Counted from the first letter of the stretch, positions 1-10,334 are shown. The stretch is 64,000 bases of DNA from Aradus depressus (GCA_963662175.1 OY759222.1:20222222-20286221); one strand, 5' to 3'. The notes: generated by a model not told the origin, from the letters alone. Translations and numbers: made by a program.

Positions 1-2863
1 AGAACTTGTTAAACTCTATCTTAACCAGAAAAAACATTACAAAACTCTTATCAAAACTAACAAATTCATATACTTTGAAAATATAAAAGAATCAATCAGA
101 AATGTAAAAAATCCAGTAGAATTTTGGCAGTGTATCAAGAAATTTCGCCCCAAAACATCGGAAAAACCCACCATCACTATAAAAGAATGGGAACATTTTT
201 ACAAGACTGTATTCCCGCCTAAATTAAATAACCATTTCTCTTTTTTCAGTTTTTTTTCACCGGATTTTGATTATAACATTACAATGGACGAACTTCTCGC
301 TAGCATAGACAAAAGTAAAAACAATAAGGCTATCGGCCTTGATCTAATTCCAAATGAATGTTTTAAAGCGCTACCCCCCGCCTGGTCCCATTACCTTTTA
401 AATTTATTTAATGAAATCTGGAACAATGAAGATGTCCCCCAAGCATGGTCAAAAATTAGGATGAAACTCTTATACAAAAAAAAGGGCGACCGAGCGGATC
501 CTTCTAATTATAGGGGATTGGCCATATTTAACTCAATCATAAAAATGTTTACAGCTATTCTTTATAATCGTCTAAACACATGGGTTGAGAGTAGAGGGCT
601 TATACCGGAGGAGCAGATGGGTTTCCGGAAGGGAAGAGGATGTAGGGACGCCGTTTTCTCGCTAATCACTGCGGTTAACATTCAATTGAGACTCAAAACG
701 AGAAAGATCTGGGCATTATTTGTGGATTTTAGGCGCGCCTTCGACTCAATCTGCCATGACAAGCTTTGGCTTAAACTTTACGGTCTGGGGATCAGCGGGA
801 AGTTGTTGAGGATACTGAAGTCTACCTATGACGTAGCTACCTTAATTGTCACAGAGGGAGTCCAGCATTCCTGCGAAATACCCGTAACCGAAGGTGTACT
901 TCAGGGAGAAATACTGAGTCCTTTACTGTTTTCTCTCTTTGTAGCTGACATTGTTGATTATATTACAGCAGAGGGGGGCCAAGGAATTAACATCTACAAA
1001 AATAGGGATCTACTACTTCAATTATATGCGGACGATATGACGATACTGGCTTTTTCCAGGACTGATGCTCAATCTAAACTGAGGATTCTTGAGAAATACT
1101 GTAACAACAATTCTTTAACAGTCAACATTGACAAAACAGTTGTTCTAAAGTTCCACAAAGGCCGCCCATCAAAATCTAATCCCCTAACGTACCAAAATGC
1201 AGCTATTAAAGAGGTCAGAACGTTTACTTATCTCGGGGTACCCGTATTTAGTTCTGGCAAAGTTTCTCAAGCAGGTCATGTTTTTTTCTCTAAATCTGTA
1301 ATAGCAAACACCGTTGTGTTCAGTATTCTACGAGGTAGCAAATCTGACTCCTGGGATACTAAATGTGTATTGTATGAGTCAATTAGTGAAGGTGTCCTGT
1401 TGTACATGTCGGAGATCTGGGGCTGTCAATGCTGGGACACCGTAGAGAGGGGACAGCTGACTTTTTTCAAAACCCTCCTCAACCTGCCTTTGAACACTCC
1501 AAACTCATATGTAAGGATGGAAACAGGTAGAGTCCACTCTCGAGTCAAGATATTCGGGAGGATGCTGGGCTTGTGGGTGGAGTTGTTGGGCATGTCGGAG
1601 GTTCGTTTGCCAAAGGCTTGCTACCTCAGATTGCGGGAGCTTATCGACTGGAACTCCATTCCTTTCAACTGGGCTGTCGAACTTCGCAATTGTTTGATGG
1701 AGATAGGAGCGCTCAATATATGGGAGGGACAAGACTATCAGACAGTAAAGTCAAACAGGAGAGATCTGATTCAGGCTTATGAGAATCACTGGATTTGTAA
1801 GGATATAGACTTTGTGCTTAACTCCTCTTATAGTTCCCACTATAGATGTGTCAGTAGCTTGGGTTCGGGGGAGGGCTACCTCCGTCTAAACTGTAACATA
1901 GCCAAGATGAGGGTGCTCGCACAGGTCAGAATGGCAGGAAGTAAGCACATAAGGCTGCTTGTTCAGGGGGAGCGACACGTGCTACAGCCTGAACAGATAT
2001 GCCCCCTGTGTGCTGATGAGGCTGTGAGAGATGATCTGGCCCACTTGCTCCTCCACTGTCCTGCCTACTCTCCACTCAGGGATAGGCTCCTGGCTAGGTA
2101 CTTGCCCCCTCCCCAGGAGGCCGCCCCTCATAGGATGGCCGCCCTCCTGGCTGTGGACCACTTGGACCACCTTGCCTCTCTCTATCTCTACCTAACTGAG
2201 GCTCTCCAACATAGAAAAGCAATACTGGGTAGCTCATAGATATTATTTCATTGTACTGTATATTTTATATTTTTTATTTTTTTTATGTATATATTTTTTT
2301 TCTATTGATATATAAACTTTTATATATTATGATATCTGTCTCTATACATATATATGAGCGTGTATATGTATGTGTATATATATATACCGTTTATGTGTGG
2401 ACCAGTAAGGTCAACCCTTGCTAAGAGATTGGTATCTATATAAGCAATAATGTTGCATTCTTTGTTTTTCAATTTTTTCTGTGACCGTGTTTTATTTTTT
2501 TTTTTAGTTTTTTCTAATCTCAGGATTTATTGTAATATAGTTTTAAATATTATTATTGATTGCCTTATTTCCAAATTCAAGAGGAAGCAATTTTTTAATT
2601 TGTATTTCCATATTTATCCATTTTTTTAATATAATTATTTCATCACAATACTTAACCATGTCAATTTTCAATTCTTTTTTTTTTTTTTTATTATTATTTT
2701 TTTTTTTTCACTGTAGCTTATTCTTAGCTTATTTTTTTTTTTTAATTTATTCTCACTTGTATATTCTTTTTTATATCTTTCAATTTTATTTAAGAAGGCT
2801 GGCTGAACTCCTTCCAATGAAATGTATTTTATTTCAAATGGAATAAAGATTATTATTATTATA
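1..2863 (+). mobile_element. non-LTR retrotransposon, family NL1, copy 1 (5' end outside window)
   Basis: The ORF2-type polyprotein runs from the window edge to 2239 and is followed by a T-rich 3' UTR. The element ends with an AATAAA signal near 2842 and a short ATT microsatellite tail at about 2849-2863, a common non-LTR 3' end. A second, disrupted copy lies at 4600-7045 on the other strand. The clade (I, Jockey or a relative) is not resolved by eye. Confidence 0.85.
2..2239 (+). CDS. Non-LTR retrotransposon ORF2, reverse transcriptase, 5'-partial
   Basis: This frame is open from base 2, well upstream of the first ATG at 284, so the gene continues off the left edge; 745 codons are visible. 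Residues 1-94 match the linker between endonuclease and RT, including an EFW-x-IKKFRPK block that recurs in the second copy. The RT core follows: motif A VDFRRAFD with catalytic D242, motif B GVLQGEILSPLLF, and motif C YADD at 342-345. The C-terminus has a CCHC knuckle, C667-x2-C670-x10-H681-x4-C686, typical of arthropod non-LTR ORF2. No internal stop or frameshift is seen, so this copy may be young. The endonuclease, if present, is outside the window. The protein would copy its RNA into a nicked chromosomal target. Confidence 0.9.
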   Translation, partial: ELVKLYLNQKKHYKTLIKTNKFIYFENIKESIRNVKNPVEFWQCIKKFRPKTSEKPTITIKEWEHFYKTVFPPKLNNHFSFFSFFSPDFDYNITMDELLASIDKSKNNKAIGLDLIPNECFKALPPAWSHYLLNLFNEIWNNEDVPQAWSKIRMKLLYKKKGDRADPSNYRGLAIFNSIIKMFTAILYNRLNTWVESRGLIPEEQMGFRKGRGCRDAVFSLITAVNIQLRLKTRKIWALFVDFRRAFDSICHDKLWLKLYGLGISGKLLRILKSTYDVATLIVTEGVQHSCEIPVTEGVLQGEILSPLLFSLFVADIVDYITAEGGQGINIYKNRDLLLQLYADDMTILAFSRTDAQSKLRILEKYCNNNSLTVNIDKTVVLKFHKGRPSKSNPLTYQNAAIKEVRTFTYLGVPVFSSGKVSQAGHVFFSKSVIANTVVFSILRGSKSDSWDTKCVLYESISEGVLLYMSEIWGCQCWDTVERGQLTFFKTLLNLPLNTPNSYVRMETGRVHSRVKIFGRMLGLWVELLGMSEVRLPKACYLRLRELIDWNSIPFNWAVELRNCLMEIGALNIWEGQDYQTVKSNRRDLIQAYENHWICKDIDFVLNSSYSSHYRCVSSLGSGEGYLRLNCNIAKMRVLAQVRMAGSKHIRLLVQGERHVLQPEQICPLCADEAVRDDLAHLLLHCPAYSPLRDRLLARYLPPPQEAAPHRMAALLAVDHLDHLASLYLYLTEALQHRKAILGSS

Positions 2864-3009
2864 ATTGCAAAATCAAACTAATTTATTAAGCAAAAAATAT
2901 TGCCGGCCATTTTGAAATAATAAGATTTTTTTACTTATATGATATCATGTTGAATTAAGACTTATAACTAACAATTTAAAAAAATAATAATTACGAAACA
3001 AAAACCATT
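2864..3009. other. AT-rich spacer
   Basis: This short AT-rich stretch lies between the non-LTR tail and the LTR-element remnant. I see no feature in it. Confidence 0.4.
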
Positions 3010-4140
3010 CTCCACTCAATTGACTTCTTTTACCGTCATTTCACATTCTGAAGGCACTGTTTTGAGTTTTTACATCACTTCAACTATGAAAAAGGAAGAG
3101 ACACTTCACAAAGGTTTTTACAGTTCAAAAGCTGTAAAAAGACTGACTTCTAGAATTATAACACTGGAAACCAAATTAAAAAAAAAAAAAAAAACTTTAT
3201 TTATAAAATAATTCCAAATTTCGAACAGACATAATAAGTAACTGGTTAACAACAGAATGAAGAACTAACTCTATTTTACAAAAATGAGAATCTTATATGC
3301 TAGAGTAGGGAAGGGGTTTCGTGGCAACTGTCTAGCTAGCATAAAATGTACAAGCATAGCTATAATATTACATATAACTCCTCCACCCCTAAATTAAGGT
3401 GTCCTCACCGTAGATAGGCTGGGATATTGAGGGGTCCTTTCTGCACCAGGTGTGGCATTCCTATTAGATTGTGGAGTCTTTATACAAGAAGGAGTACAAT
3501 GTTTGTGATACAACATCAATAATACATAATGTTAAACATCCTAGAAGTGAATATAATATATATATGTATGATTAGGTTCATGGTCAGTTAACAATAATAG
3601 AGGTTCTTGCTGGATATTAGCATTATGTACATCTTCAAAAGATATAGTTGTTTTAAGGTTTGGAGAAAAAAAATCAGAAGGATATATAATGTGATTAATA
3701 GTGTCCCAATATTCATGGGGTTTTACATTAAGTATTAAAGTTTCATTATTTTCTAAATATAATAATTGACTAAATATAGAGTAACATTCTTGTTTTTCAA
3801 TTTAATGATATGAGATTGATTGAAGATTAAAACTTGATTAATGATGGGTTTATAAACATTCGTTGGAAGTATTTGAGTGTGGTTACAATTATTAAGTTGT
3901 TTATGACTGATTAGAGATTTGATACAAGTGTCATTTAAAGTTACACTATTCTTATTAAAATAGTAATTATTTCTAATAAGTGTACAGTTAGAGCTAAATA
4001 TGTTATAAAAATCATACAATATAAATGAAGGGAGTACATAAGTAGTATATAATACGTCTTCCTTAAAAGTAGGATAGCATACTAAAAAATATGTATCATA
4101 AGATTTACTAGCTAGAGTAACCAAATGTCATTTCAAAGGG
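3010..4140 (-). mobile_element. LTR retroelement remnant, errantivirus-like 3' end
   Basis: On the minus strand a degenerate coding region (4124 down to 3541) is followed by a purine-rich tract (rc of 3380-3391, AGGGGTGGAGGAG) and then AGTTATATGTAAT at 3379. A polypurine tract followed directly by AGTTA is the usual start of an errantivirus LTR. An AATAAA signal lies near 3200 on the minus strand. The far LTR end and the rest of the element are not found. The element is truncated and old. Confidence 0.45.
3541..4124 (-). pseudogene. Degenerate env-like glycoprotein fragment
   Basis: The first 123 codons (4124-3753) are open, with several Cys and at least five N-x-S/T sequons. One reading-frame change near 3760-3780 leads into a second open stretch that stops at 3541. 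Cys spacing, glycosylation sites and position just upstream of a polypurine tract and LTR start fit the C-terminal half of an insect errantivirus-type envelope protein. The identification is by general pattern, not close similarity. There is no intact start, fusion region or full-length frame, so it is non-functional. It could also be another lineage-specific glycoprotein. Confidence 0.35.
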
Positions 4141-4599
4141 AGACAATTGAGTAGTTATTAAAATAAGCCTCTTCGGCAGTATAAAAAATACATTTTAAAT
4201 TTGCGGACACCTAAAGACTAGATTAATTAGCTCTTTTTTCATATTAATTAATAATAATAATCAACTTTTTAATAATAATAATTATTAATAAAAAAATGTT
4301 TGATAAAACTACTATGTGGTTAGGTTAAACGTCAACAAATAAAATATTTTGACAAGTGGGTTGAGCATGCGCAATGTGCAGTCAGGGAGGACCAATCAGC
4401 ACACCTCTCACATCGCTACATCGATGAAAAAACAAACTATTTTGTTTTACCATCGACATCGCATTAGGGATCCATGTGAGCCGCGAGGGTGAAAGCCATC
4501 GGGCATCCTTACCATGAACACTCACATTCAGAAGCGGTAGTTTGATATGACATCGAGGTATCGACCGCGACCTCCACCTCCATCATCGATGCATCTTCG

Positions 4600-5112
4600 G
4601 TATAAACGTACCCTAACATAGACGCTGGGGGATGCTCACTGGAAGCCCCAGAACTGACCCCGCTCAACTACCTCCACGTACTCTCATCCCCAAACCTCGG
4701 ACAGGTACAGTAGTAGTCTCTCAGATGTAGAGTCGAAAAGGTAGCACTTCGCCTCCCAGGAATCAGATCTCGTGGACCTTAGCAGGTTCATTACTGCCGA
4801 ATTTCCCGCTGCCAATTTTCCCAAAAAATAATTGGAGGCAGCACGAAATTTGCCAGAGGAAGAGAATGGCACACCCAGATATGTGAAATTATTTACCATG
4901 TCCAGTTTAGTCTGTTGGTAATAGAGCCCCCTCATCCTGGTCAACCTTCCCGCTTTACGAAAATGAACCAAGAAAGTTTTGTCGGTGTTAATAGTTAGAG
5001 AGTTGGCCTGACAGTACTCGTTCAGAAGATCTAAAATACGCTGGGCCTCGCTCCAGGAGGAAGACAAGATAACGACACAGGTTGTCAAATAAAATATAGT
5101 CTGACCTCTCAC
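4600..5112 (-). pseudogene. NL1 non-LTR retrotransposon copy 2, 3' part of RT
   Basis: The frame 5112-4684 encodes a segment beginning just after the catalytic YADD. It contains FTYLGVPFSSSGKF and SDSWEAKCYLFDS, which align with FTYLGVPVFSSGKV and SDSWDTKCVLYES in the copy at 2-2239. Downstream of 4684 the frame decays. At 5112 it abuts Penelope sequence, and the N-terminal half of the same element resumes at 6560-7045. Confidence 0.8.
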
Positions 5113-5137
5113 AGATTTTTATTAGTTATGAAAGCTA

Positions 5138-5180
5138 GCCGGCTTTCGAGGTTTCCCTCATCATCAGTCTGTCTACAAAA
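5138..5180 (-). ncRNA. Hammerhead-like motif in Penelope 3' region (candidate)
   Basis: On the minus strand CTGATGA is followed by a GAGG-GAAA-CCTC hairpin, then GAAA and a GCCGGC palindrome. This resembles the hammerhead ribozymes known in Penelope terminal repeats. One extra T separates the core from stem II, and stem I is not convincing, so activity is doubtful. Confidence 0.35.
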
Positions 5181-5357
5181 GAAACCATCCTTAATATAAT
5201 ATAAAGGCAAAAATAAATAATAAAATTAAAAAAATTAAAAATAATTTTTTGAATTAACCATACCTAATAAAAATTTTTTTGAATAGAACTAAATAATTTT
5301 ATAATAAATAAATAAATAAAACAAATAAATAAAACAAAAAATAAATAAATAAAACAA

Positions 5358-6548
5358 TCAATAAAAAATACCATGGATGGGGACAGACGATTTATTCCTG
5401 TCCACCATCTGAGTCACAACTGGGTGAACAGTGTACGTGAGACTGGACAAACCTCCCATCCCCTCTCTAGAGTTGAGGAGGGGGGACTCTCTCTTCCTCC
5501 TTTCCAATTTAATTTCTATATTTTCCAATGTATCCATCTTTCTACTTTTTTGGATATGATGTAGTAACGAGACTGAACCGGCCTCATGTCCTGTGTTTTG
5601 GAGGTGTTGGAAAAATTGAGAGTCGCCCCTCAAATGTTACCTTATTCTAGTCCTCAGATTCCGGCCTGTCTGCCCAAGATAAAAACATTCACAATCTTTG
5701 CAATTAATCCTACACACGCCGGATTTGTCAGGGAGGTCCACACGATCTTTGGTTTTTGAGAGCATCCCCCTAAGAGAAGTCCTACTTTTGAAACCCACAT
5801 TCACATCCTCTCTATTTGTTATCCGAGATAATTTCTCAGAGAGTCTGGGGAGGTACGGCAGAACACACCAGCCACCCCCGTAATCCCTCTCTTTAGTTTG
5901 GTTACACCCTCCGTAAACTGAAGTTACCTCCGTCTTTCTCTTCAATATAAGGTCTACCAGGTCGGTTGTGTAACCATTAACGACGGCGAGGTGTCTGATG
6001 TGCTCCAACTCTCTTTCGTAGGAGTCACGGGAAACAGGAAGTTTGAGGAGTCTGTCTATGAAAGAATGAAAGGCTGCATGTTTATGTTTTGTGTGATGAA
6101 ATGAACTGTTTGGTATTAATGTTTCTGTATTGGTGGGTTTCCTGTAAATGTCGAAGGTGTAGCTCTTGTCCTGTTTTGTGATTTGTAGATCCAAATAATT
6201 GATACTATTGTTTTGTTCTAAGTCTATGGTGAATTTTATAGTATCTGTAATTGAGTTTATGTAGTCGTGTAAGCTGTTTAGTTCAGAATTGGTTCCCGTG
6301 AACTCCACCAAAATCCACGTACCTCGTCCAGAGTGCTATTTTGTGGAAATGTGGTCTCTCTCCAACCTATCCATGTAGACCTCCGCTGCCAGAGGACTAA
6401 AGAGGGAACCCATGGGTGTTCCCATCTTTTGGTGATAGAAATTATCCTTAAATTTAAAATAATTTTGTTCTATACAAAGATTAATTAGGGTTGTCAACTC
6501 ACTGGTGATGCAGGGGTTACAACCCTTCTTAATTAATATTTCCGCCAT
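5358..6548 (-). pseudogene. Penelope-like reverse transcriptase / GIY-YIG endonuclease, frameshifted
   Basis: The first frame (6548-6336) has the PLE block MGTPMGSLFSPLAAEVYMDR. The expected RYVDD catalytic motif follows at about 6311-6330 but reads RYVDF after a small indel, so the second catalytic Asp is lost and the frame changes. The next frame (6311-5637) carries the RT C-terminus (NYLDLQITK, FDIYRKPTNTET, HHTKHKHAAFHSFIDRLLK) and a GIY-YIG-type segment (SGVCRINCKDCECFYLGQTG). A second shift at about 5637 moves the endonuclease C-terminus into the 5633-5358 frame. Intact elements encode one protein that nicks DNA and primes reverse transcription; this copy is dead. Confidence 0.88.
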
Positions 6549-6559
6549 AATTTATGCTA

Positions 6560-7045
6560 TTTTTTCTAACCTATTATTAACAATAGACGTAAATAATTTA
6601 GTAATATAATTAAATATTGCAAGCCCTCTATAATTACCAGGATCAGTTGTTTCACATTTTTTATGAAGCATTTTCAACTTAACTTTACACCACTTATCGG
6701 GGAATTTATTTTATTAAACAAATTTAGTAGGTAGTGGGTCCAAGACGGGTCGAAATACTTAAAGCACTCATTAGGTACTAGATGCAGACCGGCTACTTTG
6801 TTATTTTTACTGCTCCCTATACTTGATAACAGCTCTTCTAAAGAGATGTCCATATCAAGAAATGGGTGATGGTGGCTGAACAACAAACGATAATATACAA
6901 CTTCGGAGGCATGATATAGACATAAAATTCTTCCCACTGTTGAACAGAAATTGGACAGTTACTTGTTTTGTTCTTTCTAAATTTTTTGATAGTTTGCCAG
7001 AATTCCGAGGGGTTCCTTACGTTTCTAAAAGCGGTTTTAACACAT
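6560..7045 (-). pseudogene. NL1 non-LTR retrotransposon copy 2, linker and N-terminal RT
   Basis: Reading leftward from about 7045, the translated minus strand gives NPSEFWQTIKKFR (NPVEFWQCIKKFR in copy 1). At 6674-6937 follows SIGSSKNNKVAGLHLVPNEC (SIDKSKNNKAIGLDLIPNEC in copy 1), then DPGNYRGLAIFNYI before similarity ends near 6560. There are frameshifts. The RT segment from here to just past YADD (about 150 residues in copy 1) is absent and Penelope sequence stands in its place. Confidence 0.82.
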
Positions 7046-8332
7046 TCGAAAAATCAGGTGCGTGCAACTCTGATGCGTGGCGAAATGAGCATGACAACGT
7101 CTGATTTGCGAAATAGCAAAAGTGTCAAGAATCAAATATAACAAATCATATGAATACAATTTTTAAACCTTGAAACAATTTAAAAACAATATAGAAAGAA
7201 AACATTCATAAGCATAATAGTTTTAAATTAAAATTTTGTTTACAATTTTTATAAAGAGTTTATTCGATGACAATATCATTTTCAAATTCATAGATCAAAT
7301 AGGTTTAGAATGGCGAACAATTTTATGAAGCGTTTATTTAAATCAATGCTATTTTCACATTTATACATCATGTAAGACAATAATATAATTGTTACATGTT
7401 TTGTGAAGTTCAATTAACAATTCGATTCACATTGTGATTTTGTTCAATGTTGTGTGATTTATCAATAAACATTTACCAACGAAAATGTTTTTTTATTGTT
7501 TAAAATAATAAATTATTCAATTTAGAAATACATAGATACTCATTTCGTTTTGTTTTGAAATATTTTATATTTCAAAAAGTAAACATCAAATCGGTCAGCA
7601 GCGATACGTTTGTAAGCGGTACCACGTGAATCGAGACAGGAAAGCAACTAGCTGAACGAAGACAGTGTGAAGCGCTCTCTCTCGGCGCATGCGCGATACG
7701 TGTTACCGAAAGTAACATAACGCAGTTTTCGAACATGGGGTGCCGGCCTACCAAATTATAAGACGTTGTCACGTCAAAAATTCAGATTTACATTTGTTAA
7801 TTATTCTTCTATGATTCGATGCGCAGTCAACATATAACTTCATTGAGTCACGACTAAAGTTATCATTACGACATAACTTATTAACTTCTTTTTTTGCATT
7901 CTTTTGAATACCAAACATTTTCATTTTTATAACCGTTATTTAAAGTAATATATTTAATTAAATGGGCTTCTACCATCGCATATAAAACTGATTCGTACAA
8001 CTTAATATAATGTTCCGTAATAGAGTCGCTATTATAGTAGATATTGCTATTATTTTTTTAATAACATTTGTAATTGAGACAGGCTTGATTTATTTTTAGA
8101 GACAACTTGTACGTTTCGAACAGAAATTGTCTTAGCTAAAGGTCTTAATTTTCATAGTTATCAGAATAAATTAATAAATATACTATCACATGGCTCGAAA
8201 TAAATATCAATAAAATGAGTATAAAGTTGTAATGTGAAGTACAAGCTGACATATAAATTTGAAAAATATTTCTTGTTATCCTGAACTCATATGAAAATAT
8301 GACCTAAATGTCTTAATCGTTTATTATTTTAG
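7046..8332. other. AT-rich intergenic region with a small GC-rich island
   Basis: The stretch is mostly AT-rich with no convincing gene. At about 7580-7770 a GC-richer block contains GACGTTGTCACGTC. A TGACAACGTCTGATTTG sequence near 7090 matches its reverse complement partly, so the interval may be an old TIR element. Open frames here are short and unsupported. Confidence 0.35.
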
Positions 8333-8529
8333 CGAGACCTGTTTCGGGGTCGGTGTACCAAGAGAAATATGACGAGTGGAAGAAACATACAGATAATAAA
8401 ATGACGAAGGAAAAAGCAAGAGTTGCATTCTGCACTTTTGCGAATGAAATTTTAGAAAAACACCACGTAAATAGTAAAGTCAAACCATGCGAGGTCAAAA
8501 TGCTTATTTCATTTGTTTTGACTAAATAA
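8333..8529 (+). CDS. Possible terminal coding exon, unknown protein
   Basis: A T-rich acceptor (TTATTATTTTAG, ending 8332) precedes an open frame of about 65 codons that stops at 8527-8529. The frame includes VYQEKYDEWKKHTDNK and ARVAFCTFANEILEKHHV, with mixed charged and hydrophobic content unlike the surrounding AT-rich translations. I do not recognise the family. It could be the last exon of a host gene whose earlier exons are not seen, or part of a decayed transposon. Confidence 0.35.
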
Positions 8530-8570
8530 ATTGATAAATGTTTTCTGTTCTGACCAATATCCTTACTTTT

Positions 8571-9372
8571 GTAACGTACCCTACACTGTACAATTCGCTC
8601 CTTGTTACATGGACAATGAGGTTCTCTCCACTCTTCTCCGGCAGGACTGCAGGGTGGGGGTTTCAGGCGACTATATAAGCCTGCTGGAGCTCCCGCCCCA
8701 TTGTTGCCTTGCTCAGTAACTGTTCTTATTTCTCCTTGAACCTCACCATCTCTTTCCTACCACCAGAAACGTGCCCACGTGCTGGGTAGTGACGCGAGCT
8801 GGTCACTCGTGTCCCGGTAAACCTTCTCATTCTCCTTGCGACGCCTGCTCGTCCCGGGTACTCAGATCATGCCTGATCCATACGCTGGTCCCGCCTGGTC
8901 TACCTTGGATTGCTGCACGAGTTGATCCCTCTTGCAGAGGCCATGCCAGCCTGTGGCAGTCGCTGGTCCCGCCTGGTCTACCTTGGATTGCTGCACGAGT
9001 TGATCCCTCTTGCAGAGGCCATGCCAGCCTGTGGCAGTCGCTGGTCCCGCCTGGTCTACCTTGGATTGCTGCACGAGTTGATCCCTCTTGCAGAGGCCAT
9101 GCCAGCCTGTGGCAGTCGCTGGTCCCGCCTCGTCTATTCCAGGCTGCTCCAAGCACGAGTTGATCTTTCGTGCACGAGCTATCTTCCCAGCACCTTCTCG
9201 AGTCGCCCGCAGGTCCCGGGGGCTCATCATTCCTGAACTCCTCACTCCAACCTCTCCTTACCTATCGCAAAACCTAAGGAGTACAGGAGACGCAACCTAC
9301 CGGGCTGTGCGCATGTGCGTATATTCTCTTCTGATATAATGCGTAATTCCGCACAGTCTGTTACGTTGTACA
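8571..9372 (+). mobile_element. GC-rich LTR-like segment (possible solo LTR)
   Basis: The block is much richer in GC than its surroundings. It starts TGTAACGTACC and ends CGTTGTACA. It has a promoter-like CTATATAAG near 8671 with a C/T-rich downstream region. No target-site duplication is clear, so the boundaries and the LTR call are tentative. Confidence 0.3.
8883..9140. repeat. 78-bp tandem repeat, about 3.3 copies
   Basis: CGCTGGTCCCGCCTGGTCTA recurs at 8883, 8961 and 9039, with a variant copy at 9117, an exact 78-bp period. Because 78 is a multiple of three, several frames stay open on both strands. Those frames are a by-product of the repeat, not genes. Confidence 0.9.
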
Positions 9373-9665
9373 ACGACGTAGAAGAGAAGGACTGAAAGGC
9401 CAGGTACTCCAATATCAATCTAACAACAATTATATACACTAAAACAACTGGATGTTTATAAAGAAATTAATAATAAATTTATAAAAAATACAGGCACATT
9501 TCATAGTATGTTATTCTAATTGGCTCAAACAAAACAAGGTAGCAAGTGAATACGATCAGCATTAATTAACTCATTTTAGAATTTATAGAACCGAACGGAT
9601 GGAAGCCAGGGGTCTTCAAATATTTATTTATTAATCAAATCATTGTTAACCTACGGAACCCTTCA
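9373..9665. other. AT-rich spacer
   Basis: I see no gene or clear repeat between the GC-rich segment and the short coding-like stretch at 9666. Confidence 0.3.
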
Positions 9666-9851
9666 ATGTGTCACATGATTACACCTATCTGTATCTGTAA
9701 TATTTCATTGCTTCCTCCACCAATGCAACCCGCCGAGTTCCTGCAACACATCTGTCCCGAAGACGGGCTGACTGACACCAATCAAGTGACATTTAAGAAG
9801 CCCTCGAAGAAAAAAAATAGTAATAAGTGGAAAACATTAAATTTAAATTAG
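9666..9851 (+). CDS. Possible coding remnant or terminal exon, unknown
   Basis: The C-terminal 45 codons read like protein (PAEFLQHICPEDGLTDTNQV, then FKKPSKKKNSNKWKT) and stop at 9851. The first 15 codons look like non-coding translation, so the true start or acceptor is probably downstream of 9666, around 9715-9735. A basic tail after a short acidic segment is all that can be said. It may be a processed pseudogene fragment or a terminal exon. Confidence 0.3.
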   Translation: MCHMITPICICNISLLPPPMQPAEFLQHICPEDGLTDTNQVTFKKPSKKKNSNKWKTLNLN

Positions 9852-10190
9852 GTTCCTGCAATTCAGTTTGGAGAACACAGATATAGACACTGCGGTGACG
9901 AACAAAACCAAAGGTTAAATGTTAGTTTACATGAAAAATGGAAGCTAGTTTTTTTGGTTGTTCTCTGTGACTCATGCCCGGAAGGTAACTGTGTGACCCC
10001 TTGTTAGAAGGATATTTATTATTGTATACTTATGTAGGTGATAGGACCCTGGTCTGAAATAGGCGATGGTGTAAGATAGGCAGACCTCTCCAATAAAGGC
10101 CCATACTTATAACCCAAACATTGTTTTTTTTGGCCTTATGTTCGATGCATATAAGCCATGACACTGTGTTATTTAATTATTTACAACATT
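9852..10190. other. Unannotated spacer
   Basis: No gene seen. A GACTCATGCCCGG string near 9969 matches the terminus of the common SINE but is not followed by its body. Confidence 0.3.
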
Positions 10191-10306
10191 CATGGCCCCG
10201 GGAGGGAGTTCTATCCACGAAATAAAACACTCCCGAACGGGATTCGAACCCGCAAACCATGGTGAGACCAAAGCCCTACGCTCTAGCCCGCATGGCCACC
10301 ATGGCT
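10190..10306 (-). repeat. tRNA-derived SINE, family 2
   Basis: The minus strand carries a tRNA-like head: GGTGGCCATGCGGGCTAGAG (A-box region) and GGGTTCGAATCCCG (B box), followed by a short body. It has no CCA and the arms do not fold as a clean tRNA. A related B-box region is at 61085-61175. Confidence 0.65.
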
Positions 10307-10334
10307 CCCCCCCCCCCCCCCCCCCCCCCCCCCC
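10307..10334. repeat. Poly(C) run of 28
   Basis: This is an uninterrupted homopolymer at the 5' boundary of the SINE above. Its length is probably uncertain in the assembly. Confidence 0.9.

Larger units (their letters stand above)
5113..6558 (-). mobile_element. Penelope-like element, 5'-truncated, inside NL1 copy 2
   Basis: Minus-strand coding pieces give a Penelope RT followed by a GIY-YIG endonuclease. Both sides are flanked by halves of the same non-LTR element. The 3' side (5113-5360) is an AAAT-rich spacer plus a structured motif at 5140-5175. Confidence 0.85.

Noticed and set aside
2556..2846. 96-codon Phe/Leu-rich ORF
   Set aside because: Translation of the T-rich 3' UTR of the non-LTR element.
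4318..4620. TIR element between AGGTTAAACGTC and GGTACGTTTATACC
   Set aside because: Similarity of the two ends is weak and no TSD is visible.
7046..7830. MITE with TGACAACGTCT termini
   Set aside because: Only a partial match between the proposed ends and no duplication; left as unassigned spacer.
8771..9245. Four overlapping ORFs of 108-130 codons on both strands
   Set aside because: They exist because the 78-bp repeat is a multiple of three; the translations are repeats of one 26-residue block.
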